Below, in pieces: positions 55,410 to 63,371 of a stretch of DNA of 64,000 nt. This DNA is from Aeromonas veronii (GTDB lineage: Bacteria; Pseudomonadota; Gammaproteobacteria; Enterobacterales; Aeromonadaceae): NCBI RefSeq assembly GCF_040215105.1, contig NZ_CP157875.1, positions 3,153,501 to 3,217,500 of the forward strand, read 5' to 3'. The notes under the pieces are model-generated. The model worked only from the letters and a program-made list of their open reading frames with translations. It had not been told where the DNA came from and ran no database searches. Position numbers and translations under genes: made by a program. Within the stretch, counting starts at the first letter, position 1. Each line of letters opens with the position of its first letter.

Positions 55410-57119
55410 TTATACCCTTCTATATGGCAGGTATACCGGTTCCCACATGTGACTCAGAATATGCTGCTGCAGATCCTGCCCGATGAGGGGATGGGAGGGA
55501 TCCCGGCGCACTATGTCCTTGAGCACTGCGGTCGCCACGTGCACCGAAATGCTGCGCAGATCGCTGATGCGCGGGTAGACGGCGCCACGGGCCAGATCCG
55601 CCTCGTTCACGCACTCCGCCAGGGCAAAGGCTGCCGTGGTGAAGATATCCGGGCTGATTTCGTGGATCTGGCTGACGATGGCCGCGAGCCCCACCCCCGG
55701 GAAGATGAAGACGTTGTTGCCCTGACCGATGCGGTAATCCTGCCCCTCGAAGTGCACGTCCTTGAACGGGCTGCCGGTGGCGACGATGGCGCGGCCCTGG
55801 CTCCAGCAGTAGATATCCTCCGGCAACGCCTCGCAGTTGGCGGTGGGGTTGGAGAGGGGGAATACCATGGGGTGCTCGCAGTGCTCCAGCATCAGCTGAA
55901 TATGCTGCTCCTGGAAGGCACCGCCGGCACCACTGGTGCCAAGCAGCACTGTGATGGGGACGTGGCGCAGTACCTCGGTGAGCCCCGCCTTGCCCTGCAG
56001 ATCCCACTGGGCCAGCAATAGGCCCGGCTTGGCATAGCGGCGCTTGTACTCGTCGAGCCCTTCCCGGTTGTCACACACCAGCCCCTGGGTATCCAGGATG
56101 TAGATGCGATCCCGCGCAGCCTGGGGATCCAGCCCCTCGCGGATCATGCCGGCGCAGATCTGATCCGCCACCCCGACCCCGCCGGCTCCGGCCCCATAGA
56201 CCAGGTAGTTCTGCTGGCCCAGGGTCTCGTTCTTGGACTTGACCGCCCCGATGATCCCCGCCAGCACCACGGCCCCCGTGCCCTGGATATCGTCATTGAA
56301 GGAGGGCAGCGCCTGCTGGTAACGGGAGAGATTGTTGAAGGCGTTGGATTTGCTGAAATCTTCCCACTGCAGCACGGCGTTCGGGAAGTGGCGCTTGACC
56401 CCGGCCACGAACTTGTCGATGAAGTCGTCATACTCCTTGCCGCGGATCCGCTTGTGGGGCTGCCCCAGGTACATGGGGTCATCCAGCAGGGCCTGGTTGT
56501 CGGTCCCCACATCCAGGGCGATGGGCAGGCAGCAGGCAGGGTGGATGCCGGCGGCCAGGGTGTAGAGAGAGAGCTTGCCGATGGGGATCCCCATGCCACC
56601 CACCCCCTGATCGCCGATGCCGAGGATGCCCTGGCTGTCGGTGACGACGATGATACGCACCGACTTGGCATCCATGTGCCGCGCCAGGGATCCCATGTCA
56701 TCCACGTTGTGCTGGGTGATGTAGAGGCCGCGCGCCTTCTGGTAGCGGTGGCTGAACTCCTGGCACGCCTTGCCCACGGTCGGGGTATAGATGATGGGGG
56801 TCATCTCCTCCACGTGGCGCGACAGCAGGGCGTAGAACAGGGTCTCGTTGCGATCCTGCAAGGCCCGCAGATTCTGGTACTTCTCCATGTCGCTGCAGGC
56901 GCTCAGGAAGGCCTCATAAACCCGCTCCAGCTGGGCTTCGAAGGTCTGGACCTGGGGGGGCAGCAGGCCGTCGAGCTCAAAGTCGGCCCGCTCCTGTTCG
57001 GTGAAGGCGGTGCCCTTGTTGAGGTTGCGATCGTTGAGCAGGTTGGTGCCTGTCAGTGAGACGGGGCGAAAATCCTCTCCCTGTGCGTCTTTCCACAGCA
57101 GATATTGTCCGGTAGCCAT
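55410..57119 (-). CDS. maeA: NAD-dependent malic enzyme
   Basis: MaeA oxidatively decarboxylates malate to pyruvate, producing NADH. The 569-residue protein has malic enzyme signature IIYTPTVGKACQEFSHRYQKARG, the catalytic Tyr and Lys regions (RIIVVTDSQGILGIGDQG), and metal ligands in FNDDIQGTGAVVLAGI. The NAD-binding Rossmann motif is VYGAGAGGVGVAD, and it ends in the SfcA-type C terminus. ATG 57119 has AAAGAG seven bases upstream; ATG 57125 and longer forms are less well placed. Length matches E. coli SfcA (565). Confidence 0.95.
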   Translation of the reverse strand: MATGQYLLWKDAQGEDFRPVSLTGTNLLNDRNLNKGTAFTEQERADFELDGLLPPQVQTFEAQLERVYEAFLSACSDMEKYQNLRALQDRNETLFYALLSRHVEEMTPIIYTPTVGKACQEFSHRYQKARGLYITQHNVDDMGSLARHMDAKSVRIIVVTDSQGILGIGDQGVGGMGIPIGKLSLYTLAAGIHPACCLPIALDVGTDNQALLDDPMYLGQPHKRIRGKEYDDFIDKFVAGVKRHFPNAVLQWEDFSKSNAFNNLSRYQQALPSFNDDIQGTGAVVLAGIIGAVKSKNETLGQQNYLVYGAGAGGVGVADQICAGMIREGLDPQAARDRIYILDTQGLVCDNREGLDEYKRRYAKPGLLLAQWDLQGKAGLTEVLRHVPITVLLGTSGAGGAFQEQHIQLMLEHCEHPMVFPLSNPTANCEALPEDIYCWSQGRAIVATGSPFKDVHFEGQDYRIGQGNNVFIFPGVGLAAIVSQIHEISPDIFTTAAFALAECVNEADLARGAVYPRISDLRSISVHVATAVLKDIVRRDPSHPLIGQDLQQHILSHMWEPVYLPYRRV

Positions 57120-57379
57120 AGTCATTCTCTTTGATTTACATGAAGTTGCCATTGGGCAGGAGAGCAAGACTCATAACCGCGCATCATAAGCGCTTTGGCC
57201 TTTCGGTTTTGTGAGCTCAGCCATACCCTGCGGCCAAAACGCAGGATTATCGGCCCCATCCCCCGGATGGGGTTGCAGGCCAGGCGCCCCTGGCGCAAGA
57301 TCGGCAACCGACGGACGCGGTGCTAACCCCCACAGGCCACTCCGCCGCCCAGCCCCTTGACTCGACCATCCGGAGCACC

Positions 57380-58015
57380 ATGACCATTCCCGCCCCCCAC
57401 GCCTTTCCCGTCAGCGCCGTGATCCTGGCCGGTGGTCGCGCCACCCGCATGGGAGGGGACGACAAGGGCTGGGTGCCCCTGGCAGGCCAGCCCCTCATCT
57501 TGCATGTGCTGGCGCGACTGCAACCCCAGGTGGACGAGGTGCTGATCAATGCCAATCGCAGCGAGGCGCGCTACCGCACCCTGGCCCCCGTCATCGCGGA
57601 CGAGCTCGCCGATTTTCAGGGCCCCCTCGCCGGCATGCTGGCGGGCCTTCAGGCCGCCCGCCACGACTGGGTATTGTTCGTGCCCTGTGATGGCCCCGCC
57701 CTGCCTCTGGATCTGATGGTGCGCTTTCGCGCGGCGCTGAACGCACAGCCGGACGCCGAACTGGTGGTGGCCCACGACGGCAGCCATTTGCAGCCCGTGG
57801 TCGCCCTGCTGCACCGCTCCTTGCAAGGATCGCTGCGCGAAGCCCTGGCGCAGGGCGAGCGCAAGATTGCCAGCTGGTTCGGCCGCCACCAGATGGCGGT
57901 GGTGCGTATCGATGAGCCAGACGCCTTTCTCAACCTCAACAGCCCGAGGGAGCTGGCCGAGTATGAGGCTCGGCTGTCGGCCGATGCCGCCAAGGGCGGT
58001 GGGGAGTCTGCATGA
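57380..58015 (+). CDS. mobA: Molybdenum cofactor guanylyltransferase MobA
   Basis: MobA attaches GMP from GTP to molybdopterin to make the MGD cofactor of DMSO-reductase-family enzymes. The 211-residue protein has the nucleotidyltransferase motif VSAVILAGGRATRMGGDDKGW. It also has ADFQGPLAGMLAGLQAA, and the metal-site segment VLFVPCDGPALPLDL. ATG 57380 has CGGAG five bases upstream. It overlaps mobB by four bases (ATGA), indicating coupled translation. Confidence 0.95.
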   Translation: MTIPAPHAFPVSAVILAGGRATRMGGDDKGWVPLAGQPLILHVLARLQPQVDEVLINANRSEARYRTLAPVIADELADFQGPLAGMLAGLQAARHDWVLFVPCDGPALPLDLMVRFRAALNAQPDAELVVAHDGSHLQPVVALLHRSLQGSLREALAQGERKIASWFGRHQMAVVRIDEPDAFLNLNSPRELAEYEARLSADAAKGGGESA

Positions 58016-58800
58016 TGCACGGCAATCGCCCCCTGCTCGGCTTTGTCGCCTGGAGCGGCACCGGCAAGACCACCCTGCTGGAGCGGATCATCCCAGAGCT
58101 TCGTGAGCGCGGCCTGCGCCTCGGGGTGCTCAAGCACACCCATCACCAGTTCGACATGGACAAGCCTGGCAAGGACAGTTATCGCCTGCGCCAGGCGGGC
58201 GCCGCCCAGGTGATGGCCGCCTCCAGCCTGCGCCACGCCCTCATCCGCGAGACCCCCAAGGGGGAGCCCCCCTTTGCCCAGCTGCTGGCCAGCTTCGACT
58301 GGTCGCAACTCGACCTGCTGCTCATCGAGGGCTTCAAGCACGAGCACTTCCCCAAGATAGAGCTGCACCGCGCCGCCATCGGTCGTCCCCTGATGTTTCC
58401 CACCGATCCCGATGTGATGGCCCTGGTGAGCGATGACCCCCTCACCACCACGCTGCCCAGGTTCGGATTTACCACGCTTGCCCCCCTCTGCGACTTTATC
58501 TGCGCCCGCGTTTCCACAAAGGTTGGAGCGGTGGAACCGTCCACTGCCCCAGCGGCCGCCACAGCCCCCCTGCGCCTGCTCGCCCGGCTGCGCGCACCCA
58601 TCCCCGCCGGGGAAACCGGGCCCCTGCCCGCTCATCTCGAACAGGATGCCGATGGCCGCTTGCAGGTGCGCCCGGCAAATGGTTTGATGTCTGCGGCCAT
58701 GCCGGGCCCCAACTGCCTCATCGAGTGCCCCTCCCCGACCCGGTGCATCGCGCAGGGAGAGCAAGTCTGGATCCAGCTGCTGCCTCAGCAGCTGCGCTGA
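58012..58800 (+). CDS. mobB: MobB GTPase fused to a MoeA C-terminal-like domain
   Basis: MobB is a GTP-binding adaptor that aids MobA in MGD synthesis. Residues 1-170 are a standard MobB domain: Walker A WSGTGKTT at 14-21, LKHTHHQFDMDKPGKDSYRLRQAG, and LLLIEGFKHEHFPKIELHR. After an Ala/Pro linker (171-187), residues about 188-257 resemble domain IV of MoeA. This stretch includes LARLRAPIPAGETGPLPAHL, GRLQVRPANGLMS, and the NCLIECP segment, ending GEQVWIQLL. The catalytic MoeA domains are absent. Full MobB-MoeA fusions exist in relatives, so this may be a fusion that lost its centre, or an independent domain gain. E. coli MobB is about 175 residues. Confidence 0.88.
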   Translation: MMHGNRPLLGFVAWSGTGKTTLLERIIPELRERGLRLGVLKHTHHQFDMDKPGKDSYRLRQAGAAQVMAASSLRHALIRETPKGEPPFAQLLASFDWSQLDLLLIEGFKHEHFPKIELHRAAIGRPLMFPTDPDVMALVSDDPLTTTLPRFGFTTLAPLCDFICARVSTKVGAVEPSTAPAAATAPLRLLARLRAPIPAGETGPLPAHLEQDADGRLQVRPANGLMSAAMPGPNCLIECPSPTRCIAQGEQVWIQLLPQQLR

Positions 58801-58845
58801 TCGGGACGCCCGGCTTTTCGTTCAACCCGAGATGAGACGACGCAC

Positions 58846-59904
58846 TTGCGCCTGAACGCCCCCCTCTCCCGCTTCGATCTGCTGGTGTATGGAAACTACC
58901 GACTGGTGCACGGACTGCGCATCGCCCTGGCCTTCACCATCACCTTCATGCTGACCCGTCACTTTCACGTGCCGGAGAGCACCTGGCCCCTCATCACCCT
59001 GGTGGTGGTGATGGGTCCCATCTCGTTCTGGGGCAATGTGTTTCCCCGCGCCCTGCAGCGGGTGGTGGGCACCATCTTCGGTGCTGCCTGTGGCGTGGTG
59101 GCCCTCTATCTGGAGCTCTACTCGATCCCCCTGATGCTGATCTGGAGCTTCGCCATCATGTTCCTGTGCGGCTATCTGGCCCTCGGCAAGCGCCCCTATG
59201 CCGGTTTGCTCATCGGCATCACGCTGGCGGTCATCATGGGGGGCAAGCCGGGGGACATAGAGACGGCCCTGTGGCGCAGCGGCGACGTCATCCTGGGCTC
59301 TTTGCTGGCACTGCTGTTTTGCAGCATCTATCCCCAGCGAGCCTATATCCACTGGCGGCTGCAGATGCACGACACCCTGATGATGGCCCAGCGCCTCTAT
59401 CACACCCATCTCTCCCCCAACATGCTGGAGCGGCCCAAGTTGACCCGCAACCATGCACGCGTGCTTGCCAAGATGGTCAGTCTGCGCCCCCTGCTGACCC
59501 CGGCCGTCAAGGAGACCCGCCTCAACGCCCCCCATTTCGAAGCCATCCAGGCGACCTTGCGCAACACCCTCTGCACCCTGGAGATGCTGGCCAACACCTA
59601 CTGGAACGATCGCCACAGCCACTTCCTGATGCAGAGCACCCCTGAACTGCGGGCCTGCCAGCAGGCGACCGAGACGGTGATCACCCAGCTCGCCCTCATG
59701 CTCAAGAGCGGCGAACAACGGGAGCTGGATGTCGCCATCGCCTGCCTGGACGAGGCCACCACCCGGGTGCGGCTCTGCGCCGAGGGGGAAGCCAGCATCA
59801 GCGGCTACCTCTGGCTCAACGTGCAGCTCACCGAGCAGCTCAAGCAGCTGAGCCGTTTGCTGGGGCTGGTATTGCTGCCCTATGGCAAACCGACCGCACG
59901 CTGA
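58846..59904 (+). CDS. FUSC-family inner membrane protein
   Basis: FUSC proteins (YccS, YhfK, AaeB relatives) are inner membrane components of aromatic acid efflux or uncharacterised transporters. The 352-residue protein has an N-terminal block of about six hydrophobic helices (about 22-165): GLRIALAFTITFMLT, WPLITLVVVMGPISFWGNVF, and QRVVGTIFGAACGVVALYL. The R-x-x-G-T-x-x-G segment is the FUSC hallmark. A soluble helical C terminus follows. It has only half the length of YccS-type proteins. The only plausible start is TTG at 58846, since the nearby ATG frame stops after seven codons; GAGATGAG lies about nine bases upstream. Confidence 0.82.
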   Translation: MRLNAPLSRFDLLVYGNYRLVHGLRIALAFTITFMLTRHFHVPESTWPLITLVVVMGPISFWGNVFPRALQRVVGTIFGAACGVVALYLELYSIPLMLIWSFAIMFLCGYLALGKRPYAGLLIGITLAVIMGGKPGDIETALWRSGDVILGSLLALLFCSIYPQRAYIHWRLQMHDTLMMAQRLYHTHLSPNMLERPKLTRNHARVLAKMVSLRPLLTPAVKETRLNAPHFEAIQATLRNTLCTLEMLANTYWNDRHSHFLMQSTPELRACQQATETVITQLALMLKSGEQRELDVAIACLDEATTRVRLCAEGEASISGYLWLNVQLTEQLKQLSRLLGLVLLPYGKPTAR

Positions 59905-59923
59905 TGCCGTCCCGTAGCCCATG

Positions 59924-59951
59924 AAAAAGCCCCGCATCTGCGGGGCTTTTT
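59924..59951. terminator. Bidirectional terminator between FUSC and DUF3332 genes
   Basis: AAAAAGCCCCGC (59924-59935) pairs with GCGGGGCTTTTT (59940-59951) around ATCT. It has T runs on both strands between convergent genes. Confidence 0.95.
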
Positions 59952-59985
59952 GCCGACATCCGGTATCAGCGGGCTGCGCCAGCCA

Positions 59986-60543
59986 TCAGGCCAGGGTGCG
60001 CTTGCCCTCGCTTATCTCGGCCAGCTGCTGCTCGCTCAGGGTCGACACCAGCTTGCCGTCGAGATAGAGATCCACCTGATTGCCCCGCTTTTCACCGCGC
60101 ATCATGCTGCTGCGGCCATCCAGGTAGTGAATTTCCATCTGGGCGCTGCGATCGTCAGGATAAGTGACTTCCACTTCCCGCACGCCCTGGGGCAGCATGG
60201 CGAGCGGCACCTTGTTGAGGGAAGGGTCCAGATGCTGGTTGACCTTGATCACCGCATCGGCCTTCTGATCCACCAGGGCCGGCGACTTGCCGGTGATGGG
60301 ATTCTTGCCGGACCAGAATTCGATGGTGTTGAACACGAACAGATCCGCAGTCGCCGCCAGACCATAGACGGGGGAGAGCAGCACGAAGACCCCGGCGCGG
60401 CCATAACGGTTATCCACCACGCTCAGGTTGCCCTTGGTCACCATGGCGGAGAGCCCCATGGACCCCATGCAGCCACTCAACCCCAGACTCGCCACCAACC
60501 CCAGCAACAGGGCCGTCGCCCTGCTTTTCTGTCCCACAGCCAT
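59986..60543 (-). CDS. DUF3332 lipoprotein
   Basis: The 185-residue protein has a lipoprotein signal peptide with lipobox LSGC (Cys 25). The conserved body is of the DUF3332 type, including GNLSVVDNRYGRAGVFVLLSP, VYGLAATADLFVFNTIEFWSG and KNPITGKSP. No function is established for the family. ATG 60543 has TGGAG seven bases upstream; the open frame extends 21 codons further. Its position between terminators suggests a single-gene transcript. Confidence 0.85.
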   Translation of the reverse strand: MAVGQKSRATALLLGLVASLGLSGCMGSMGLSAMVTKGNLSVVDNRYGRAGVFVLLSPVYGLAATADLFVFNTIEFWSGKNPITGKSPALVDQKADAVIKVNQHLDPSLNKVPLAMLPQGVREVEVTYPDDRSAQMEIHYLDGRSSMMRGEKRGNQVDLYLDGKLVSTLSEQQLAEISEGKRTLA

Positions 60544-60677
60544 CACATCACTCCAGCTCAATGAAAAATGAGCCGGCAGACTAATCAAGGGGAGAAGCCG
60601 GAACAATCGACAAGGGGGGCACGGTACAGGCCGGATTCAGTTTGCCTGACTGACCGCTCACACTTTTGGCGATCTCG

Positions 60678-60707
60678 TCAGATACCGCCGCAGGGGGCGG
60701 TATCTGA
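60678..60707. terminator. Inverted repeat after the chemoreceptor gene
   Basis: TCAGATACCGCC (60678-60689) pairs over 12 bp with 60696-60707. It is 15 bases past the chemoreceptor stop on the minus strand, without a T run, so a terminator role is only probable. Confidence 0.5.
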
Positions 60708-60721
60708 CGCGTCGTCATCAC

Positions 60722-62017
60722 TCAGATGGAGAGGTTGGAGACGGTTTCCGACACCCGGTTCGCCTCCTGGCGGATCTCCACCATGACGGCATCGACCCGG
60801 GCTATCTGCTCCTTGCCCAGCTCGGCGCTGCCCGCCACCCCGGCCATGTCACCGGTCACCCTGGCCGTCAACTCGCGGTTCTTTTGCACTACCTTGGCAA
60901 TCTCGCCGGTCGACAGCGAGGTGCGGGCCGCCAGCTGGCGCACCTCGTCCGCCACCACGGCAAAGCCGCGGCCCTGATCCCCCGCCCGCGCCGCCTCGAT
61001 AGCCGCATTGAGGGCCAGCAGATTGGTTTGATCGGCGATGGCGCTGATGGTGGAGACGATGGCCTCGATATGCCTCGACTGCTCATTGAGCTGACCGATG
61101 AGGTCGATGGCCTGCTCCACCTGGGTCGCGATGAGGGAGGAGGTCTCCACCGCGGCGCGCAATAGCCCCGCCCCCTGCTCGGCGCTGCTGAGGGTCTCCT
61201 GGGCCGTGTGATGGGCAAGCCGGGCCGCATCCCGGGTGGCATTGTTCTGATGAATGCGCGCCGTGATGTCGCTGGCGAACTTGACCACCCTCACCACCTT
61301 GCCGCTCCCATCCCGGATCGGGTTGTAGGTCGCCTCCAGCCAGATGGCCTCCCCCCGGCTGTTGTAGCGCATGAAGAGACCAGACTTGAACTGGCCCCGT
61401 GCCAGTTCATCCCAGAAATGGGGCTGCTCGCGCAAGAAATCCTCGTCGCAGAAGATCTTGTGATGCTTGCCCTGCAACTGGCTCGCGCTGTAGCCCATGC
61501 AGGCGAGGAAGTTCTCATTGGCGCTCAGGATGTCGCCACTCGGGGTGAACTCTATCATCGCCTGGGACTTGTCCAGCGCCAGGGCCAGCGCCTCCTGACG
61601 TTGCAGCTGCTGCTGACGGGCCGTGGTATCGCTGGCAATCAGCAGCACCCGCACCACCCGGCCCTGCTGCTTCACCGGGCAATAACTCGCCTCCAGCCAG
61701 AGCGACTCCCCGCGCTGGTTGATGTGCTCGAACACCCCGGCGCCCTGCTGACCCTGGCGCAGCCCCGCCCAGAACTGCTGATGCTCGGCGGACTGTCCCC
61801 AGCCTTGGGGACACAGCTGCGCATGGTGTTTCCCCACCAGCTCATCGGCGCGGTAACCCGTCAGCCTCGCAAAGGCATCATTGACGTCGATGATCTCCCC
61901 CTGTGGGGTGAAGATCGCGCTGGCAACCCCCTGCCGGATGGCATCCACCACCCCTTGCTGCTCATCGAGCCGCGCCTGGCAAGCCTGCAACTGCGCCTTC
62001 AGTTTGTTATTGAACAT
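60722..62017 (-). CDS. Cytosolic chemoreceptor with two PAS domains (BdlA-like)
   Basis: The 431-residue protein has two tandem PAS domains (about 22-140 and 145-262) and a methyl-accepting signalling domain (about 270-431). Each PAS has the N-terminal core G-x-I-x-x-x-N-x-x-F ([32 protein letters not shown]) and PAC end ([18 protein letters not shown]). The signalling domain has the invariant hairpin [20 protein letters not shown] and [20 protein letters not shown]. There is no membrane segment. The same architecture occurs in Pseudomonas BdlA, which controls biofilm dispersal, and in heme- or FAD-sensing PAS receptors; ligand unknown. No CheR-tethering pentapeptide is present at the C terminus. 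Confidence 0.9.
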   Translation of the reverse strand: MFNNKLKAQLQACQARLDEQQGVVDAIRQGVASAIFTPQGEIIDVNDAFARLTGYRADELVGKHHAQLCPQGWGQSAEHQQFWAGLRQGQQGAGVFEHINQRGESLWLEASYCPVKQQGRVVRVLLIASDTTARQQQLQRQEALALALDKSQAMIEFTPSGDILSANENFLACMGYSASQLQGKHHKIFCDEDFLREQPHFWDELARGQFKSGLFMRYNSRGEAIWLEATYNPIRDGSGKVVRVVKFASDITARIHQNNATRDAARLAHHTAQETLSSAEQGAGLLRAAVETSSLIATQVEQAIDLIGQLNEQSRHIEAIVSTISAIADQTNLLALNAAIEAARAGDQGRGFAVVADEVRQLAARTSLSTGEIAKVVQKNRELTARVTGDMAGVAGSAELGKEQIARVDAVMVEIRQEANRVSETVSNLSI

Positions 62018-62354
62018 GGATGACCTACCTCTGAACCCTATAGATGGAGGCCATTTCGCCCCCTGTTCCGATCACGCCTGCACAGCCACTCACCTCCCTC
62101 GGGATACCCTGTTATCGGCAGGGCCGGACCCGAAGAGAGTGCGCCTGTTGAGGTCCGATGAGCAGACACCAACTTGCCCCGGCAGCGGTTCGTTGCCGGG
62201 GGCGCGCAGTGTAGAGAAAAGCAGCAGATGTGCCAAGGGCAGAGAGTACGTTTAACACTCGTTTTAGGATCATCAATAGCAGGGCTCCATTCATGAAACC
62301 CATGCCAGATAGGCTGCCTTATCCGCAGATCTCATGCGTTCCATGCCAGCCCCA
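62018..62354. other. Upstream region of the chemoreceptor gene
   Basis: About 340 bases without a gene. CCCCGGCA (62177-62184) pairs with TGCCGGGG (62194-62201), a strong hairpin roughly 165 bases upstream of the chemoreceptor start. No convincing promoter was found on either strand. Confidence 0.4.
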
Positions 62355-62819
62355 TCAATCGATGGGGTGCCATTCCAGGCAGTCCGGGTTGCCCGCAAAG
62401 CCCATGCGCTCATAGAGGGGGCGTCCCTCCTCGCTGGCATGAAGCCACAGCTTGCCCAGTTTCAACGCTCTGGCACAGCGGGTCATGGCCTCGAGCAGCG
62501 CTCTCGCCATGCCCTGCTTGCGCCAGTCTGGCCGGGTATACATGTTGAGCAGATAGGCCTCTCGCCCGCTCAGGTTGCCGGGATAGGGGGGACGCACGAA
62601 CAAGGCCAGGGTCCCGCAGGCCACGGCCTCTCCGTCCACCTCCACCAGCCAGGAGCGGCCGTTGCCTTCCTGCATGGCGGCCGTGAAATAATCCCGGGTC
62701 GCCCGCGCCAGCGCAGGATCGGCCTCGGGGCTGGCCAGCTCCCCCAGTTCACAGAACAGCTGCAAGCGCAGCGCCACCAGGGCGGGGATATCCGCCAGTC
62801 CGGCCTCGCGTACCCTCAT
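62355..62819 (-). CDS. GNAT-family N-acetyltransferase
   Basis: The product acetylates an unknown amine using acetyl-CoA. The 154-residue protein has GNAT motifs: VREAGLADIPALVALRLQLF, the central strand AVACGTLALFV, and the acetyl-CoA loop in LLNMYTRPDWRKQGMARALL (R/Q-x-x-G-x-A). It ends in the C-terminal LWLHASEEGRPLYERMGF, where the Y-E-x-x-G-F segment is typical. ATG 62819 has GAGG eight bases upstream; the frame opens 28 codons earlier over the doxX terminator, which is unlikely to be used. Confidence 0.88.
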   Translation of the reverse strand: MRVREAGLADIPALVALRLQLFCELGELASPEADPALARATRDYFTAAMQEGNGRSWLVEVDGEAVACGTLALFVRPPYPGNLSGREAYLLNMYTRPDWRKQGMARALLEAMTRCARALKLGKLWLHASEEGRPLYERMGFAGNPDCLEWHPID

Positions 62820-62877
62820 CTCGCGCACCTCGCACACATCATGACTCTCCTCTTTGCGCCACCCTGGACGGGGCGAT

Positions 62878-62898
62878 AAAAAAGGGGCCAAAGGCCCC
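62878..62898 (-). terminator. Terminator after doxX
   Basis: GGGGCC (62884-62889) pairs with GGCCCC (62893-62898). Six A at 62878-62883 give a T run on the minus strand, 18 bases past the doxX stop. It ends the DUF2063-doxX operon. Confidence 0.85.
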
Positions 62899-62915
62899 CT
62901 CACATGGCTTGCAGG

Positions 62916-63371
62916 CTAACCCTGCTGCCGGCCTCTTTCAAGGCGCCAGAAGTCCAGCGACAGGGGACCGCCCCCCCAGACCACCAGGGTCAGCAACATC
63001 CAGCCCCACAACTGGTGATCGTAGAAGCCCCCCGCCCAGAGGGTGGGGTAGGAGACGACCGCCATGATGTTGAAGCCAAACAGCAAGAAGGCGACCGGGC
63101 GGGTGAAGAGCCCCCCCACCAACAGCAGTGGCAGCAACAGCTCGGTGGCCGTTCCCACATAGGCCGCCCACTGCCAGGGCAGCAGCGGAACCTGATATTC
63201 GAACTCGAACAGATAGAGGGTGGAGTCCCAGGCGCTCAGCTTGAGCCAGCCGGAGCGCAGGAAAATCAGCGCGACCCAGAGCCGTGCCAGCAGCAGCACG
63301 GCGCCGACGAGGGCGGGTTGAATACGCGACGCCCAGAGGCTGTCGGCCGGAATGATAGTGTGTTCAGTCAT
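62916..63371 (-). CDS. DoxX-family membrane protein (HvfD-like)
   Basis: The 151-residue protein has four membrane helices and DoxX features: LLARLWVALIFLRSGWLKLSAWDSTLYLFEFEYQVPLLPWQWAAYVG contains the L-R-x-x-x-x-x-x-F-x-x-G-x-x-K pattern. The later segments are ATELLLPLLLVGGLFTRPVA and DHQLWGWMLLTLVVWGGGPLSLD. In Hvf and bufferin operons a DoxX protein follows the DUF692 enzyme and its DUF2063 partner. Start ATG 63371 lies eight bases inside the DUF2063 gene end, with GGAG upstream, so expression is coupled. The likely role is membrane-linked electron transfer or handling of the copper-binding product; that is inference. Confidence 0.88.
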   Translation of the reverse strand: MTEHTIIPADSLWASRIQPALVGAVLLLARLWVALIFLRSGWLKLSAWDSTLYLFEFEYQVPLLPWQWAAYVGTATELLLPLLLVGGLFTRPVAFLLFGFNIMAVVSYPTLWAGGFYDHQLWGWMLLTLVVWGGGPLSLDFWRLERGRQQG

